Assembly (NCBI GenBank): GCA_020638695.1
Contig: JACKIB010000014.1
Span: 67,283 to 131,282 of the forward strand
Length of the DNA stretch: 64,000 nucleotides
Direction of reading: 5' to 3'
Source of the DNA: Planctomycetota bacterium
Lineage (GTDB): Bacteria > Planctomycetota > UBA1135 > UBA2386
Each line of letters opens with the position of its first letter. Positions within the stretch are counted from its first letter, which is position 1. Under the pieces are notes generated by a model. It saw only the letters and a program-made list of their open reading frames with translations. It ran no database searches and was not told the DNA's origin. Of the stretch, positions 46,801 through 54,480 are shown one piece after another. A program made the position numbers and the translations under genes.

Positions 46801-47389
46801 AGCCGCCGAAATCCAGGGCTCCCGCGTTGCGGATGTTCGGCACCACCAGCCCGCGGCTACCATCGCGGTTGGTGGCGTCGACTGCCACGCCGAGGTTGAT
46901 GGTGTCGGGGGTGTGCCGGTGCGGGGCGCCGTCGACGCGGCGGAACGAGACGGTGAGCGCCGGCATCTCGGCCAGGGCGCGCACCATCGCGAACGCGATC
47001 AGGTGGGTGAAGCTCGCCTTGCCGCGGTATTCCAGCGCCAGGTGCTGATTGATGATCCGGCGATTCTCCTCGAGGACCTTGACCGGGACCACGCGAGTGG
47101 AGGTAGCCGTCGGGATCGACAGGCTCTCCTCCATGTTGGTGACGATCCGGGCCGCAACACCTCGAAGCAGTTCGTCGCCGTGCTCGGTTGCCAGCGCCGC
47201 GGCCGCTTGCGCCGCAGCGCGCGGCTCGGGCTCCGGCGGAGCCTGCAACCCGTGCTCTTCGAAGAACCGCCGCCACTCGGCGCCCACCGAACTGGGGGCG
47301 GCCATGAAGTCGTGGTAGACCTTCTCGACGTAGCCGGCGTTGACGCCGAACAACTCCTCGAAGTCGGCGGTGGTGATCGGGGTTGTCAT
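43808..47389 (-). CDS. kgd: Fused E2-E1 2-oxoglutarate dehydrogenase/decarboxylase (Kgd/OdhA type)
   Basis: A 1193-residue multifunctional protein of the TCA cycle. Residues 1-45 are the E1 N-terminal segment (TADFEELFGVNAGYVEKVYH). Residues 85-320 are a dihydrolipoyl succinyltransferase catalytic domain (HLALEYRGKASFTHLIAFAM, and the catalytic DHRVIQG at 283-289) without a lipoyl domain. The remainder is E1o: MAHRGRLNVLAHILGKP, GDAAFAGQGVVSETLNMSQL, HVIVNNQIGYTT (TPP site) and FVATWQRFDEYVGRP at the end. This E2-E1 fusion is the actinobacterial Kgd/OdhA layout, in which the lipoyl group is supplied by another E2. It starts 59 bases after infC and is probably in the thrS-infC transcript. The ATG at 47389 precedes the E1 N-terminal motif directly. 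Confidence 0.93.
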   Translation of the reverse strand: MTTPITTADFEELFGVNAGYVEKVYHDFMAAPSSVGAEWRRFFEEHGLQAPPEPEPRAAAQAAAALATEHGDELLRGVAARIVTNMEESLSIPTATSTRVVPVKVLEENRRIINQHLALEYRGKASFTHLIAFAMVRALAEMPALTVSFRRVDGAPHRHTPDTINLGVAVDATNRDGSRGLVVPNIRNAGALDFGGFLAAYNELIAKARSGGLTPDDFKETTCTLTNPGMIGTVSSLPRLMSGQSFILATGAITVPAEFLGAAETTLSELGISKVMTLTSTYDHRVIQGAVSGEFLQRMHEMLAGQDEFYAQIFRDLAIPHRPLFFVRDRRAAMGTPMRENEQMERAARVMQYIRAYRVRGYLLADLDPLEYEPKSFPELELSTYGLSIWDLDREFFTSGVTGKPMATLRDIREVLRTTYCAKVGAEFMHIADPQQKDWLRERMESTRNRAELSNETQLRVLDRLIEAEAFERFLHTKFVGHKRFSLEGAETLIPTLDALLAKCAADGVDKVVLGMAHRGRLNVLAHILGKPVTRIFSEFEGNLPADTTQGSGDVKYHLGAVGTYRTPAVGGGAPGEVQIELACNPSHLEAVDPVVEGMARAQQEQLASDQGRATILPVLIHGDAAFAGQGVVSETLNMSQLHGYRTGGTVHVIVNNQIGYTTLPSDARSTAYCTDVAKAIQAPIFHVNGDDPLAAVRMVELALEYRQTFQRDVVVDIVCYRRHGHNEGDEPAFTQPVLYRTIEAHPSVREIYQDYLVRAGVIQPSDIDRFNEDLQTRLRRSLDEVRQAKPVDAADSATVLDAPPVPPWAAVDAAPVPLDELVTLTDQLCSPPESVKIHPKVRMILDRRQAMIRGEHEIDFALAEHLAFAVLVNQGIPVRLAGQDSARGTFSQRHSVLLDTDSAEKFIPLNFLRDGQARYSVIDSLLSEEAALGFEYGYSVAAPSGLTLWEAQFGDFVNGAQIQIDQFLAAGEAKWHQACGLTLLLPHGYDGQGPEHSSARPERFLQLCAEGNLRVAIPSTPGQYFHVLRKQALSELRKPLVLFTHKSLLRLRAAGSMPDELADPRGFRAVLGDDDVDPAAVERVVLCSGKVYYDLVQARGNHPAAVVRLEQLYPFPGAELAEELVKFPNRKALVWCQEEPQNMGAWTFVATWQRFDEYVGRPAAASPATGFLQAHKVQQEALVARALRGRGR

Positions 47390-47448
47390 GGGCTGCGAAA
47401 CACGCGCGGCGCGTAGCCCCGACGATAGCGCCGCGCTGTGTCGCGGCG

Positions 47449-47988
47449 CTACTTCTTCGTCAGCAGCATGATCATCCGTCGGCCCTCGAGGCGCGGCTCG
47501 CGTTCCACCTTGGCGACGTCGGACAGCTGCTCGAACACGTGCTCGCACACCCGCAGCGCGTTGTCCTTGTGCATGACCTCACGGCCGCGCAACAGGCACA
47601 CGACCTGCACCTTGTCGCCATCCTCGAAGAATCCCCGCGCCCGCTTGACCTTCACTTGGATGTCGTGCTCGGCGATCTTCGGTCGCACCCGGACCTCTTT
47701 CACCTGGACCTGGTGCTGCTTCTTCTTGTTGGCCTGCTCCTTCTTCTTGGTCTCGTACTTGTACTTGCCGAAGTCCATGATTCGGCAGACCGGGGGGCGC
47801 TGGTTCGGCGCGATCTCCACCAGGTCGAGACCCTTGGTGTTGGCGATGGCTTGGGCATCCGCGGTCTCCATGACGCCGAGCTGGTTGCCCTCGTCGTCGA
47901 TGACGCGTACCTGCTTGATGCGGATCTGGTGGTTGACCCGGGGTCCGGGGTCGCGGGGGGAGCGCCCGCCCTGGGGCGGCCTAGCCAT
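47449..47988 (-). CDS. infC: Translation initiation factor IF-3
   Basis: A 179-residue IF-3 with the family order: NHQIRIKQVRVIDDEGNQLG, LDLVEIAPNQRPPVCRIMDF, a lysine-rich linker (KKKEQANKKKQHQVQ) and KEVRVRPKIAEHDIQVKV. The annotated ATG at 47988 adds a 17-residue arginine/glycine/proline tail before the conserved start; infC often uses a rare start such as ATT or ATC, so the true start could be internal. It lies 194 bases after thrS and 59 bases before kgd. Confidence 0.95.
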   Translation of the reverse strand: MARPPQGGRSPRDPGPRVNHQIRIKQVRVIDDEGNQLGVMETADAQAIANTKGLDLVEIAPNQRPPVCRIMDFGKYKYETKKKEQANKKKQHQVQVKEVRVRPKIAEHDIQVKVKRARGFFEDGDKVQVVCLLRGREVMHKDNALRVCEHVFEQLSDVAKVEREPRLEGRRMIMLLTKK

Positions 47989-48182
47989 TCAGGATCATCC
48001 TCTGTCGCATGCTCTGGGCAGACTCCTTTGGTTTGGGTTGGATTGGGTTCGGATCGAACTGAACTCGGTCGGACGTCGGAAGGCGCCGAGCGGGTGGGAC
48101 GGGGATCATAGCCGGTGCCGGTGGCGCGGCGCATCCCCCTGGTGCCCCGAGCCGGCGGATTCGCGCCCCGGAGCTGCCCCTC

Positions 48183-50123
48183 TCATCGGCGCTCGGCCAC
48201 CCGTTGGCTGAGCATCTCGGCGAACGCCTCGACGCTCATCGCTCCGAGGTCGCCGTCGGCGCGGTGGCGCACCGCCAGCCCACCCGACTCGACCTCCTGG
48301 TCTCCGACCACCGCGACGAACGGGACCCGCTCGGTCCACAGGTGCTGGCGGATCTTCTGGCCGATCTTCTCCGCGTCCACGTCCGCGACGACCCGGAAAC
48401 CCCGCGCCGACAGGTCGGCCGCGAGCGCGGCGGCCCGCTCGGCGTGCCGCTCGCCCACCGACAGGATGGTCGCCTGCACCGGGGCGAGCCAGGTCGGAAA
48501 CGCCCCGCCGTAGTGCTCCACCAGAATGCCGAAGAACCGCTCCAGCGAGCCCAGCAGCGCGCGGTGGATCATCACCGGTCGGGTGCGCCCGCCGTCCTTG
48601 TCGACGTAGCTCATGTCGAACCGCACCGGCTGGGTGAAGTCCGCCTGCACGGTCGAGCACTGCCAGTAGCGGCCGAGGCTGTCCTTGATCTTCACGTCGA
48701 TCTTGGGGCCGTAGAACGCGCCGCCGCCGGGGTCGACACTGTAGGCGAGGCCGAGCCGTTGCAGCGCGTTCTCCAACGCCTGGGTCGCGGTGTCCCACTG
48801 CTCCGGTTCGCCGACGAACTTGTCGGGCCGGGTCGACAGCATGATCTCGAAGTGCTCGAAGTCGAAGGCGCGCAGGATGAACAGCACGAACTTCACGCAG
48901 CGCTCGATCTCCTCGTCCAGCTGATCGGGCCGTAGGAACAGGTGCGCATCGTCCTGAGTGAACCCGCGCACCCGCATCAGTCCGTGCAGCGTTCCGGCGC
49001 TCTCGTAGCGGTAGACCGTCCCGAGCTCCGCCCAGCGGAACGGAAGGTCGCGATAGGACCGCCGCCGGCTGTTGAACATCTGGATGTGGAACGGACAGTT
49101 CATCGGCTTCAACAGGTAGTCGTTGCCGTCGATGTCCATCGGCGAGTACATCGACTCGCGGTAGAAGTCGAGGTGGCCGCTGGTCTGCCACAACGTGGCG
49201 CGCGCCACGTGCGGGCTGTAGACGATGTCGTAGCCGCCCTCGAGGTGCTGTTGGCGCCAGAACTCCTCGATCTTGTGGCGGATGAAGCCACCCTTGGGGT
49301 GCCACAACACCAACCCCGCACCGAGGTCGCCCATGGTGCTGAACAGGTCGAGGTCGGTGCCGAGTCGCCGGTGGTCGCGCTTCTTCGCCTCCTCTAGGTT
49401 CTGCCGGTGGGTCTCCATCTGCGCCTTGTCGGCGAAGGCGTGCCCGTAGACGCGCGTCAGCATCTTGTTGCTCGCGTCGTCGCCGAAGTAAGCGCCGGCG
49501 ATCGACAACACCGCGATCCCGTCGCCGATCGATCCGGTGCTCGGCACGTGCGGGCCCTTGCACAGGTCGACGAACTCGCCGCTGCGGAAGAAGCTGATCT
49601 CGGCGTCCTCCGGCAGTCGATCGATGGTCGCCACCTTGTAGTCCTCGCCGCGCTCCACCATCAGCTGACGAGCCGCGCTGCGCGGCATCACTTCACGCTC
49701 GAACGGCACGTCCTGCTTGATGATCTGCCGCATCCGCTGCTCGATGTCGGGCAGGTCGTCCAGTGTGATGCCGTGCTCACCGAGGTCGACGTCGTAGTAG
49801 AAGCCGTACCGCGGGTCGTCCACCGGCGGCCCCTTCCACAGCTTGACTTCGGGTCGGATCTGCCGGATCGCATCAGCCATCACGTGGGCCGCGGAGTGCC
49901 GGATCACGTCGAGCCCGGCCGGCGTGTCCCGGGTGACGATCGAGACCGTGCAGTCGCGCTGCAGCGGCTCCCGGAGCGTCACGGTGACGCCGTCCACCGT
50001 CATGGCCACGGCGGCCTTCGCCAGGCCGCGGCCGATCGATTTGGCGAGCTCGAGGCCGGTGGTGCCGGCGGGACACTCGCGGACGCTTCCGTCGGGCAGG
50101 GTGATCTGGATGGAGGAACTCAT
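48183..50123 (-). CDS. thrS: Threonyl-tRNA synthetase
   Basis: A 646-residue class II synthetase with the full domain set: N-terminal TGS domain (IQITLPDGSVRECPAGTTGL), editing domain with HSAAHVMADAI, catalytic core with KPMNCPFHIQMF (zinc-ligand Cys) and PVMIHRALLGSLERF (motif 3), and the anticodon-binding tail (LAPVQATILSVGERHAERAA). Start at 50123 fits the TGS domain. First gene of thrS-infC-kgd. Confidence 0.97.
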   Translation of the reverse strand: MSSSIQITLPDGSVRECPAGTTGLELAKSIGRGLAKAAVAMTVDGVTVTLREPLQRDCTVSIVTRDTPAGLDVIRHSAAHVMADAIRQIRPEVKLWKGPPVDDPRYGFYYDVDLGEHGITLDDLPDIEQRMRQIIKQDVPFEREVMPRSAARQLMVERGEDYKVATIDRLPEDAEISFFRSGEFVDLCKGPHVPSTGSIGDGIAVLSIAGAYFGDDASNKMLTRVYGHAFADKAQMETHRQNLEEAKKRDHRRLGTDLDLFSTMGDLGAGLVLWHPKGGFIRHKIEEFWRQQHLEGGYDIVYSPHVARATLWQTSGHLDFYRESMYSPMDIDGNDYLLKPMNCPFHIQMFNSRRRSYRDLPFRWAELGTVYRYESAGTLHGLMRVRGFTQDDAHLFLRPDQLDEEIERCVKFVLFILRAFDFEHFEIMLSTRPDKFVGEPEQWDTATQALENALQRLGLAYSVDPGGGAFYGPKIDVKIKDSLGRYWQCSTVQADFTQPVRFDMSYVDKDGGRTRPVMIHRALLGSLERFFGILVEHYGGAFPTWLAPVQATILSVGERHAERAAALAADLSARGFRVVADVDAEKIGQKIRQHLWTERVPFVAVVGDQEVESGGLAVRHRADGDLGAMSVEAFAEMLSQRVAERR

Positions 50124-50186
50124 CGCAGCCGCGGATTAGACCGGCGCCGCTGCGCCTCCGCAACGACCCGGCTGCCGAGCCTCGGT

Positions 50187-50777
50187 TCAACCACCGAGCG
50201 ATTCGTCGAACACCGCGTCCACCGACACCCACAGGCCTGGGAAGGCGACCGACTCGAACTCCCCGCGGTCGAATTCGATCTGCCGGTAGCGGCCCTGTTC
50301 GAGCACCAGCTGGGTCACCACGCGCGCTTCCGGATCGACGATCCAGTACTCCCGGACTCCCGCTTCCTCGTAGAGCCCGCGCTTGTCCCCGCGGTCGCGG
50401 CGGCGGGTGCTCGGCGACAATACCTCCACCAGCAGGTCGGGCGAACCCTCGACACAGGTCGAGCCGACGATCGACAGGCGCGCCGCCGCGATCACCACCA
50501 GGTCCGGTTCGACGATGTTGTGTTCTCCGAGGCGGACGTCCAGTGGGGCGAACAGCACCCGGGCGCGGCTACCGAGCCGCAACGTTTGTAGGGCTTGGAC
50601 CAGGTTCGCCAGGACCAGCTGGTGGAAAGGGGTCGGGGCGGGACGCACGACGTGCACCCCGCCGAGGATCTCGTGCCGTCGACCGTCTTCCGGGATGCGG
50701 AGCAGATCCGCGTAGGTCAGGTCGGTCCCGGAAACGGCAGGCATGGCGGGCAGGTCGGGGGAATGACGGAGTGACAT
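50187..50777 (-). CDS. Uma2-family endonuclease-like protein (copy 1)
   Basis: A 196-residue protein of the Uma2 (PF05685-type) PD-(D/E)XK family, common in cyanobacteria and Planctomycetota; function poorly known. Core motifs are NIVEPDLVVIAAARL and SPDLLVEVLSPSTRRRDRGD followed by YWIVDPEARVV. The ATG at 50777 (MSLRHSPDLPAM) aligns with the start of the second copy (MSTHRSPGVPAM), giving identical lengths, and even the bases upstream of both starts are alike. It lies 63 bases from the thrS start on the same strand but is unlikely to be functionally linked. Confidence 0.85.
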   Translation of the reverse strand: MSLRHSPDLPAMPAVSGTDLTYADLLRIPEDGRRHEILGGVHVVRPAPTPFHQLVLANLVQALQTLRLGSRARVLFAPLDVRLGEHNIVEPDLVVIAAARLSIVGSTCVEGSPDLLVEVLSPSTRRRDRGDKRGLYEEAGVREYWIVDPEARVVTQLVLEQGRYRQIEFDRGEFESVAFPGLWVSVDAVFDESLGG

Positions 50778-50908
50778 TCGGCGGGTCATTCTAACGTGGA
50801 TCGCTGTGCCGCGCGCGATCGACGGCAAGGCGCAGCACCGAGGGCGGTCCACACCTGGCGGCGGCATTGGGGTGTGTCCCAGGTCGTTGCATGAATCGTC
50901 GGGACATG

Positions 50909-50980
50909 CGGTTCGCTCGCGAAGGAGCAGCGACGACGCGGACTGTTGGTGGACGAGCTGAGGAGCTGCGACGCCGCGAG
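50909..50980 (+). repeat. Dispersed repeat B, copy 2
   Basis: Plus-strand sequence resembling 13704-13776 on the minus strand (about 80% by eye; shared core TTGGTGGACGAGCTGAGGAG). One extra base here relative to the other copy breaks the common reading frame. It lies in a 247-base stretch without a convincing gene. Confidence 0.6.
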
Positions 50981-51024
50981 CAGGGCGGCGGGCCGGCGCC
51001 ATGGGTGACGAACTTCGGAGACAC

Positions 51025-51273
51025 CTACGAGGTCGGCGGCCCGTACCTGGGACTCGAGAGAAGTCGCAGATCGACGGCGAACTCGGCGACAGCCAGGCGA
51101 CGTAGGAAATCGGCGGCGTGCTGCAGCGACGGGGAGGCGATCGCTCCCCGGTCGTCCGCGACGCATCCGCGTCCTTCGCACACGACGTGGAACCTACCGT
51201 CCCGGACGGCGACGACCCGCGCACCGAGTCCTTGCGGGACAGCGGCGCGAAACTCCGCTCTGGTGAGCGCCAT
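51025..51273 (-). CDS. Small hypothetical protein
   Basis: An 82-residue frame beginning MALTRAEFRAAVPQGLGARV and containing VVAVRDGRFHVVCEGRGCVA and LQHAADFLRRLAVAEFAVDL. The spacing of hydrophobic residues looks protein-like. Its ATG lies five bases after the DUF1801 stop, so it may be translated from the same message. No family recognised; it could also be fortuitous in this GC-rich DNA. Confidence 0.45.
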   Translation of the reverse strand: MALTRAEFRAAVPQGLGARVVAVRDGRFHVVCEGRGCVADDRGAIASPSLQHAADFLRRLAVAEFAVDLRLLSSPRYGPPTS

Positions 51274-51278
51274 GGCGA

Positions 51279-51908
51279 CTACATCCGTTCGCCGGGGAGC
51301 CGCCGTGCCTGCCGCACCCACGCGACGAACTGCCCCTCGTCGAGCTCGCCTTCCCGGATGTCGAGGTAGCGCACCTCCGCGTGCTTGGACGCGCCGGGTG
51401 GGACGGGGCGCAGCGAAGTGCCGCGGAAGAACGTGACCTTGATGGAGTGGTTGAAGAAGTGCAAGCTCAGGAACCAGCCCTCACCCTCGATGCCGTAGAA
51501 CGGCGAGTTCCACTTGACCGCTTTGCAGACTTCGGGCACCGCACCCGCGATCAACGCGTCGAGTCGCCGGCCCAAATCCTGCTTCCATCCAGGGATGGCG
51601 GCGAGGTAGGCCTGCACCGGGGCGTCGCCGTAGCCCTTGGGGGTCTGCGGATTGTCGCCGCTGAGCAGGCGGCCGGCCGAATCGCCGGGCCGGCGCGCAC
51701 TCGGGCTGGACCTCTTGGGGCGCGGCGCCTTCGTGGCAGTGCTTCTCTCGGCAGTGCTGCTCTTGGATGGGTTTCGCTCGGCTGGCTTTCGCGTGGTCGG
51801 GGTCGCCTCGCCGGGCGCCCGCCCGGTCCCCTTCGCTGCCTTCTTCGCCGCCAGTTTCAGACGTCGAAAGCTCCGGAGTCGAACATCGGTGGCACCGCCG
51901 CGCTCCAC
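51279..51908 (-). CDS. DUF1801 (YdhG-like) protein with H1-like basic tail
   Basis: A 209-residue protein. The C-terminal 120 residues are a DUF1801 domain (VQAYLAAIPGWKQDLGRRLD, VKWNSPFYGIEGEGWFLSLH and RYLDIREGELDEGQFVAWVR), a small fold seen in iron-chaperone-like and uncharacterised proteins. The N-terminal 75 residues are rich in Lys, Ala, Pro, Ser and Arg (KLAAKKAAKGTGRAPGEA), like histone H1-type DNA-binding tails. The ATG at 51908 makes it overlap the end of the second Uma2 gene by 52 bases; no later start exists before the tail. DNA binding through the tail is inference. Confidence 0.75.
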   Translation of the reverse strand: MERGGATDVRLRSFRRLKLAAKKAAKGTGRAPGEATPTTRKPAERNPSKSSTAERSTATKAPRPKRSSPSARRPGDSAGRLLSGDNPQTPKGYGDAPVQAYLAAIPGWKQDLGRRLDALIAGAVPEVCKAVKWNSPFYGIEGEGWFLSLHFFNHSIKVTFFRGTSLRPVPPGASKHAEVRYLDIREGELDEGQFVAWVRQARRLPGERM

Positions 51909-52447
51909 CCCGGGAATGCAGCCGAGCGCAGCAGGTCGCGGACCTCCGTCTCTCGGAATCGCCCCGACTCGAGGACCAACTGAGTAACCACCCGCGCCTC
52001 GTCGTCGACGATCCAGTACTCCCGGACTCCCGCCTGCTCGAACAGCCCCCGCTTGTCACCGCGGTCGCGGCGGCGGCTGCTGGGTGACAGCACCTCGACC
52101 ACCAGATCGGGCGCTCCCTCGATGCAAGCCGGCCCGACGATTCCAGCCCGCTCCGCGGCAACTGCGACGATGTCCGGCTCGACGACGTCGGATTCGCCGA
52201 GCTTGACGTCGACCGGTGCGCAGAGGACGAGGGCACGACGTTCGTCCCACAGACGACGTAGCGCCGCCGCCAGATGCATGCAGATCAGCTGGTGACGCGG
52301 GGTCGGGGCGGGGCTCACGACGTGGATCCCGCCGAGGATCTCGTGCCGCATGAGGTCGTCGCGGAGACGGCCGAGGTCCGTGTAGGTGAAGTCGGTGCCG
52401 ATCGCGTCGGGCATGGCGGGCACTCCTGGGGAACGGTGCGTCGACAT
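51857..52447 (-). CDS. Uma2-family endonuclease-like protein (copy 2)
   Basis: A 196-residue paralogue of the protein at 50187-50777, sharing HEILGGIHVVSPAPTPRHQL, VVEPDIVAVAAERAG and VEVLSPSSRRRDRGDKRGLF followed by REYWIVDDEARVVTQLVLE. The catalytic acid and lysine-like positions of the Uma2 core are kept. The C-terminal 20 residues differ (MFDSGAFDV end). Two copies bracket the DUF1801 gene, and Uma2 families are known to expand in some phyla. Function unknown. Confidence 0.85.
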   Translation of the reverse strand: MSTHRSPGVPAMPDAIGTDFTYTDLGRLRDDLMRHEILGGIHVVSPAPTPRHQLICMHLAAALRRLWDERRALVLCAPVDVKLGESDVVEPDIVAVAAERAGIVGPACIEGAPDLVVEVLSPSSRRRDRGDKRGLFEQAGVREYWIVDDEARVVTQLVLESGRFRETEVRDLLRSAAFPGWSAAVPPMFDSGAFDV

Positions 52448-52560
52448 TCGGCCGCGGATTCTAACGCATTCCGGGCAGGCGGCGCGCAGGGCACTCGGTC
52501 CGCGCCGTTTTCGTCTCGCCTCGTGCCCCGTGGTGCGTAACGTGGCGGCCGACTTCGACG

Positions 52561-54459
52561 ATGCGTTCCCACCCCTTCTCGACTCTGCTGCTCACGATCG
52601 CACTCGGGATCGTGGCCGGTTGCCGCGACGCGACAGGCCCCGGGCCGGTCGCGGTGCCGGCCACCGTGCCTTCCGAGGCGCACACCGAGCCCCCCTTGCC
52701 GATGGACCCGCACAGCCACGCGCGCCCGAACGAGGTGCGGGTGTTCCACGCCGAGCTCGACCTGACGCTCGACTTCGAGAAGCGCGTGATCGCCGGCCGC
52801 GCCACGCTCCACCTGCGCCGCATCGACCCGAAGGCCTCGTTGTGGCTCGACACACTCGACCTGACGATCGCCAAGGTCACCGGGGAGGACGGAAGCGCGC
52901 GGCGCCACGAACTCGGCAAGCGCGACGAGCTGCTCGGCCAGCCGTTGCGGGTCGACCTGAAGGACGGGGACGATCGTGTGGTGATCCACTACGCGACCAG
53001 CCCGGAGGCGCGCGCCTTGCAGTGGTTGACCAAGGAGCAGACCGCGGGCGGCAAGCAGCCGTTCCTCTACACCCAGGGCCAGGCGATCCTGACGCGCTCG
53101 TGGGTTCCGCTGCAGGACTCGCCTGGCGTGCGCATGACGTACGCGGCGCGGGTTCGGGCTCCGCAGGGGTTGCGCGTGGTGATGAGTGCCGGCGAACGGG
53201 GCACCGACGGCGCGGTGTTCACCTTCGCGATGCGGGACCGGATCCCGCCCTACCTGATCGCGCTCGCCTGCGGTGACCTCGCGTTCGCCCCGATCTCGGC
53301 GCGCTGTGGCGTGTTCGCCGATCCCTCCGTGCTGGCCGGTGCCAAGCAGGAGCTCGGCGACATGGAGACCATGGTGCAGAAGTGCGAGCAGTACTTCGGC
53401 GCCTACCGCTGGGGCCGCTACGACGTGCTGATCATGCCGCCGGCATTCCCGTTCGGCGGGATGGAGAACCCGACGCTGACCTTCGCCACCCCCACCATCC
53501 TGGTCGGCGACAAGTCACAGGTGGCGCTGATCGCGCACGAGCTGGCGCATTCTTGGTCCGGCAACCTGGTGACCAACGCCACCTGGCGGGACTTCTGGTT
53601 GAACGAGGGGTTCACCGTCTTCCTGGAGCAGCGGATCATGGAGTTGGTGTTCGGCAAGGAACGCGCCGCGATGGAGATCGCCACCGGCGACGCCGGGCTG
53701 CGCAAGGAGATCGCCGAGCTGCCGGCGAAGGACCAGGTGCTGCACATCGACCTCACCGGCCGCAATCCCGACGACGCGATGACCGCGATCGCCTACGACA
53801 AGGGTGCGGCGTTCCTGCGCCGGCTCGAGGCGGTGTTCGGCCGCGATGCGATGGATCGCTTTCTCAGCGCGTACTTTTCCGCACACGCGTTCCAGAGCAT
53901 CACCACCGAAACGTTCCTGAAGTTCCTCGACCAGCACCTGCTGCAATCGGATCCGGCGCGCAAGAAGAAGGTCGACGTCCACGCGTGGGTGTTCGAGCCG
54001 GGCCTGCCCAAGAGCATGCCGGAGTTGCACCCCCGTGGCTTCGCCGAGGTCGAGGCGTTCCGTACCGCGTGGCTCGCCACCGGCAAGATGCCGGCCGACG
54101 CGAAGCCCGGGACCTGGATCACCCACCAGTGGCTGCACTTCCTCGCCGGCCTGCAGTCGGACCCCGACGTGTTGCGGCGGGTCGACCAGCGGTTCGGGCT
54201 GGCGTCGAGTCCCAATGGCGAGATCCGCTCGGCGTTCCTGACCCGCGCGCTCGAGCTGCACCTGTTCGACTTCGTGTCGCACACCATGGACTTCGTCAGC
54301 CAGGTCGGCCGGCGCAAGCTGGTCCTGCCGCTGGTCAAGGCACTCATGAGTCACAAGGACAAGTCCGGCGAGCCGCACGCGCGCGAGATCCTGGTGCGCT
54401 TCGGACCGCGCTTCCACTTCATCACCCGACGCAGCATCGAACAGCTCGTCGACCGCTGA
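52561..54459 (+). CDS. M1-family zinc aminopeptidase, lipoprotein (leukotriene A4 hydrolase-like)
   Basis: A 632-residue exopeptidase expected to sit on an envelope membrane. The signal sequence ends in the lipobox IVAGC (Cys21). Zinc ligands are HELAH at residues 326-330 with Glu349 in LNEGFTVF, and GGMENPTLTF is the substrate-binding GxMEN motif. The C-terminal helical domain (PGTWITHQWLHFLAGLQSD and after) is of the LTA4-hydrolase type. It ends 21 bases before the Fe-S/NrfD gene on the same strand, so it may be in its transcript, although a link is unclear. Confidence 0.93.
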   Translation: MRSHPFSTLLLTIALGIVAGCRDATGPGPVAVPATVPSEAHTEPPLPMDPHSHARPNEVRVFHAELDLTLDFEKRVIAGRATLHLRRIDPKASLWLDTLDLTIAKVTGEDGSARRHELGKRDELLGQPLRVDLKDGDDRVVIHYATSPEARALQWLTKEQTAGGKQPFLYTQGQAILTRSWVPLQDSPGVRMTYAARVRAPQGLRVVMSAGERGTDGAVFTFAMRDRIPPYLIALACGDLAFAPISARCGVFADPSVLAGAKQELGDMETMVQKCEQYFGAYRWGRYDVLIMPPAFPFGGMENPTLTFATPTILVGDKSQVALIAHELAHSWSGNLVTNATWRDFWLNEGFTVFLEQRIMELVFGKERAAMEIATGDAGLRKEIAELPAKDQVLHIDLTGRNPDDAMTAIAYDKGAAFLRRLEAVFGRDAMDRFLSAYFSAHAFQSITTETFLKFLDQHLLQSDPARKKKVDVHAWVFEPGLPKSMPELHPRGFAEVEAFRTAWLATGKMPADAKPGTWITHQWLHFLAGLQSDPDVLRRVDQRFGLASSPNGEIRSAFLTRALELHLFDFVSHTMDFVSQVGRRKLVLPLVKALMSHKDKSGEPHAREILVRFGPRFHFITRRSIEQLVDR

Positions 54460-54480
54460 CCCGCGCAGAGGACCAGAGTC

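Noticed and set aside
45152..47416. A 754-codon plus-strand frame opposite the E2-E1 dehydrogenase
   Set aside because: Antisense to kgd; composition is that of a complementary-strand shadow.
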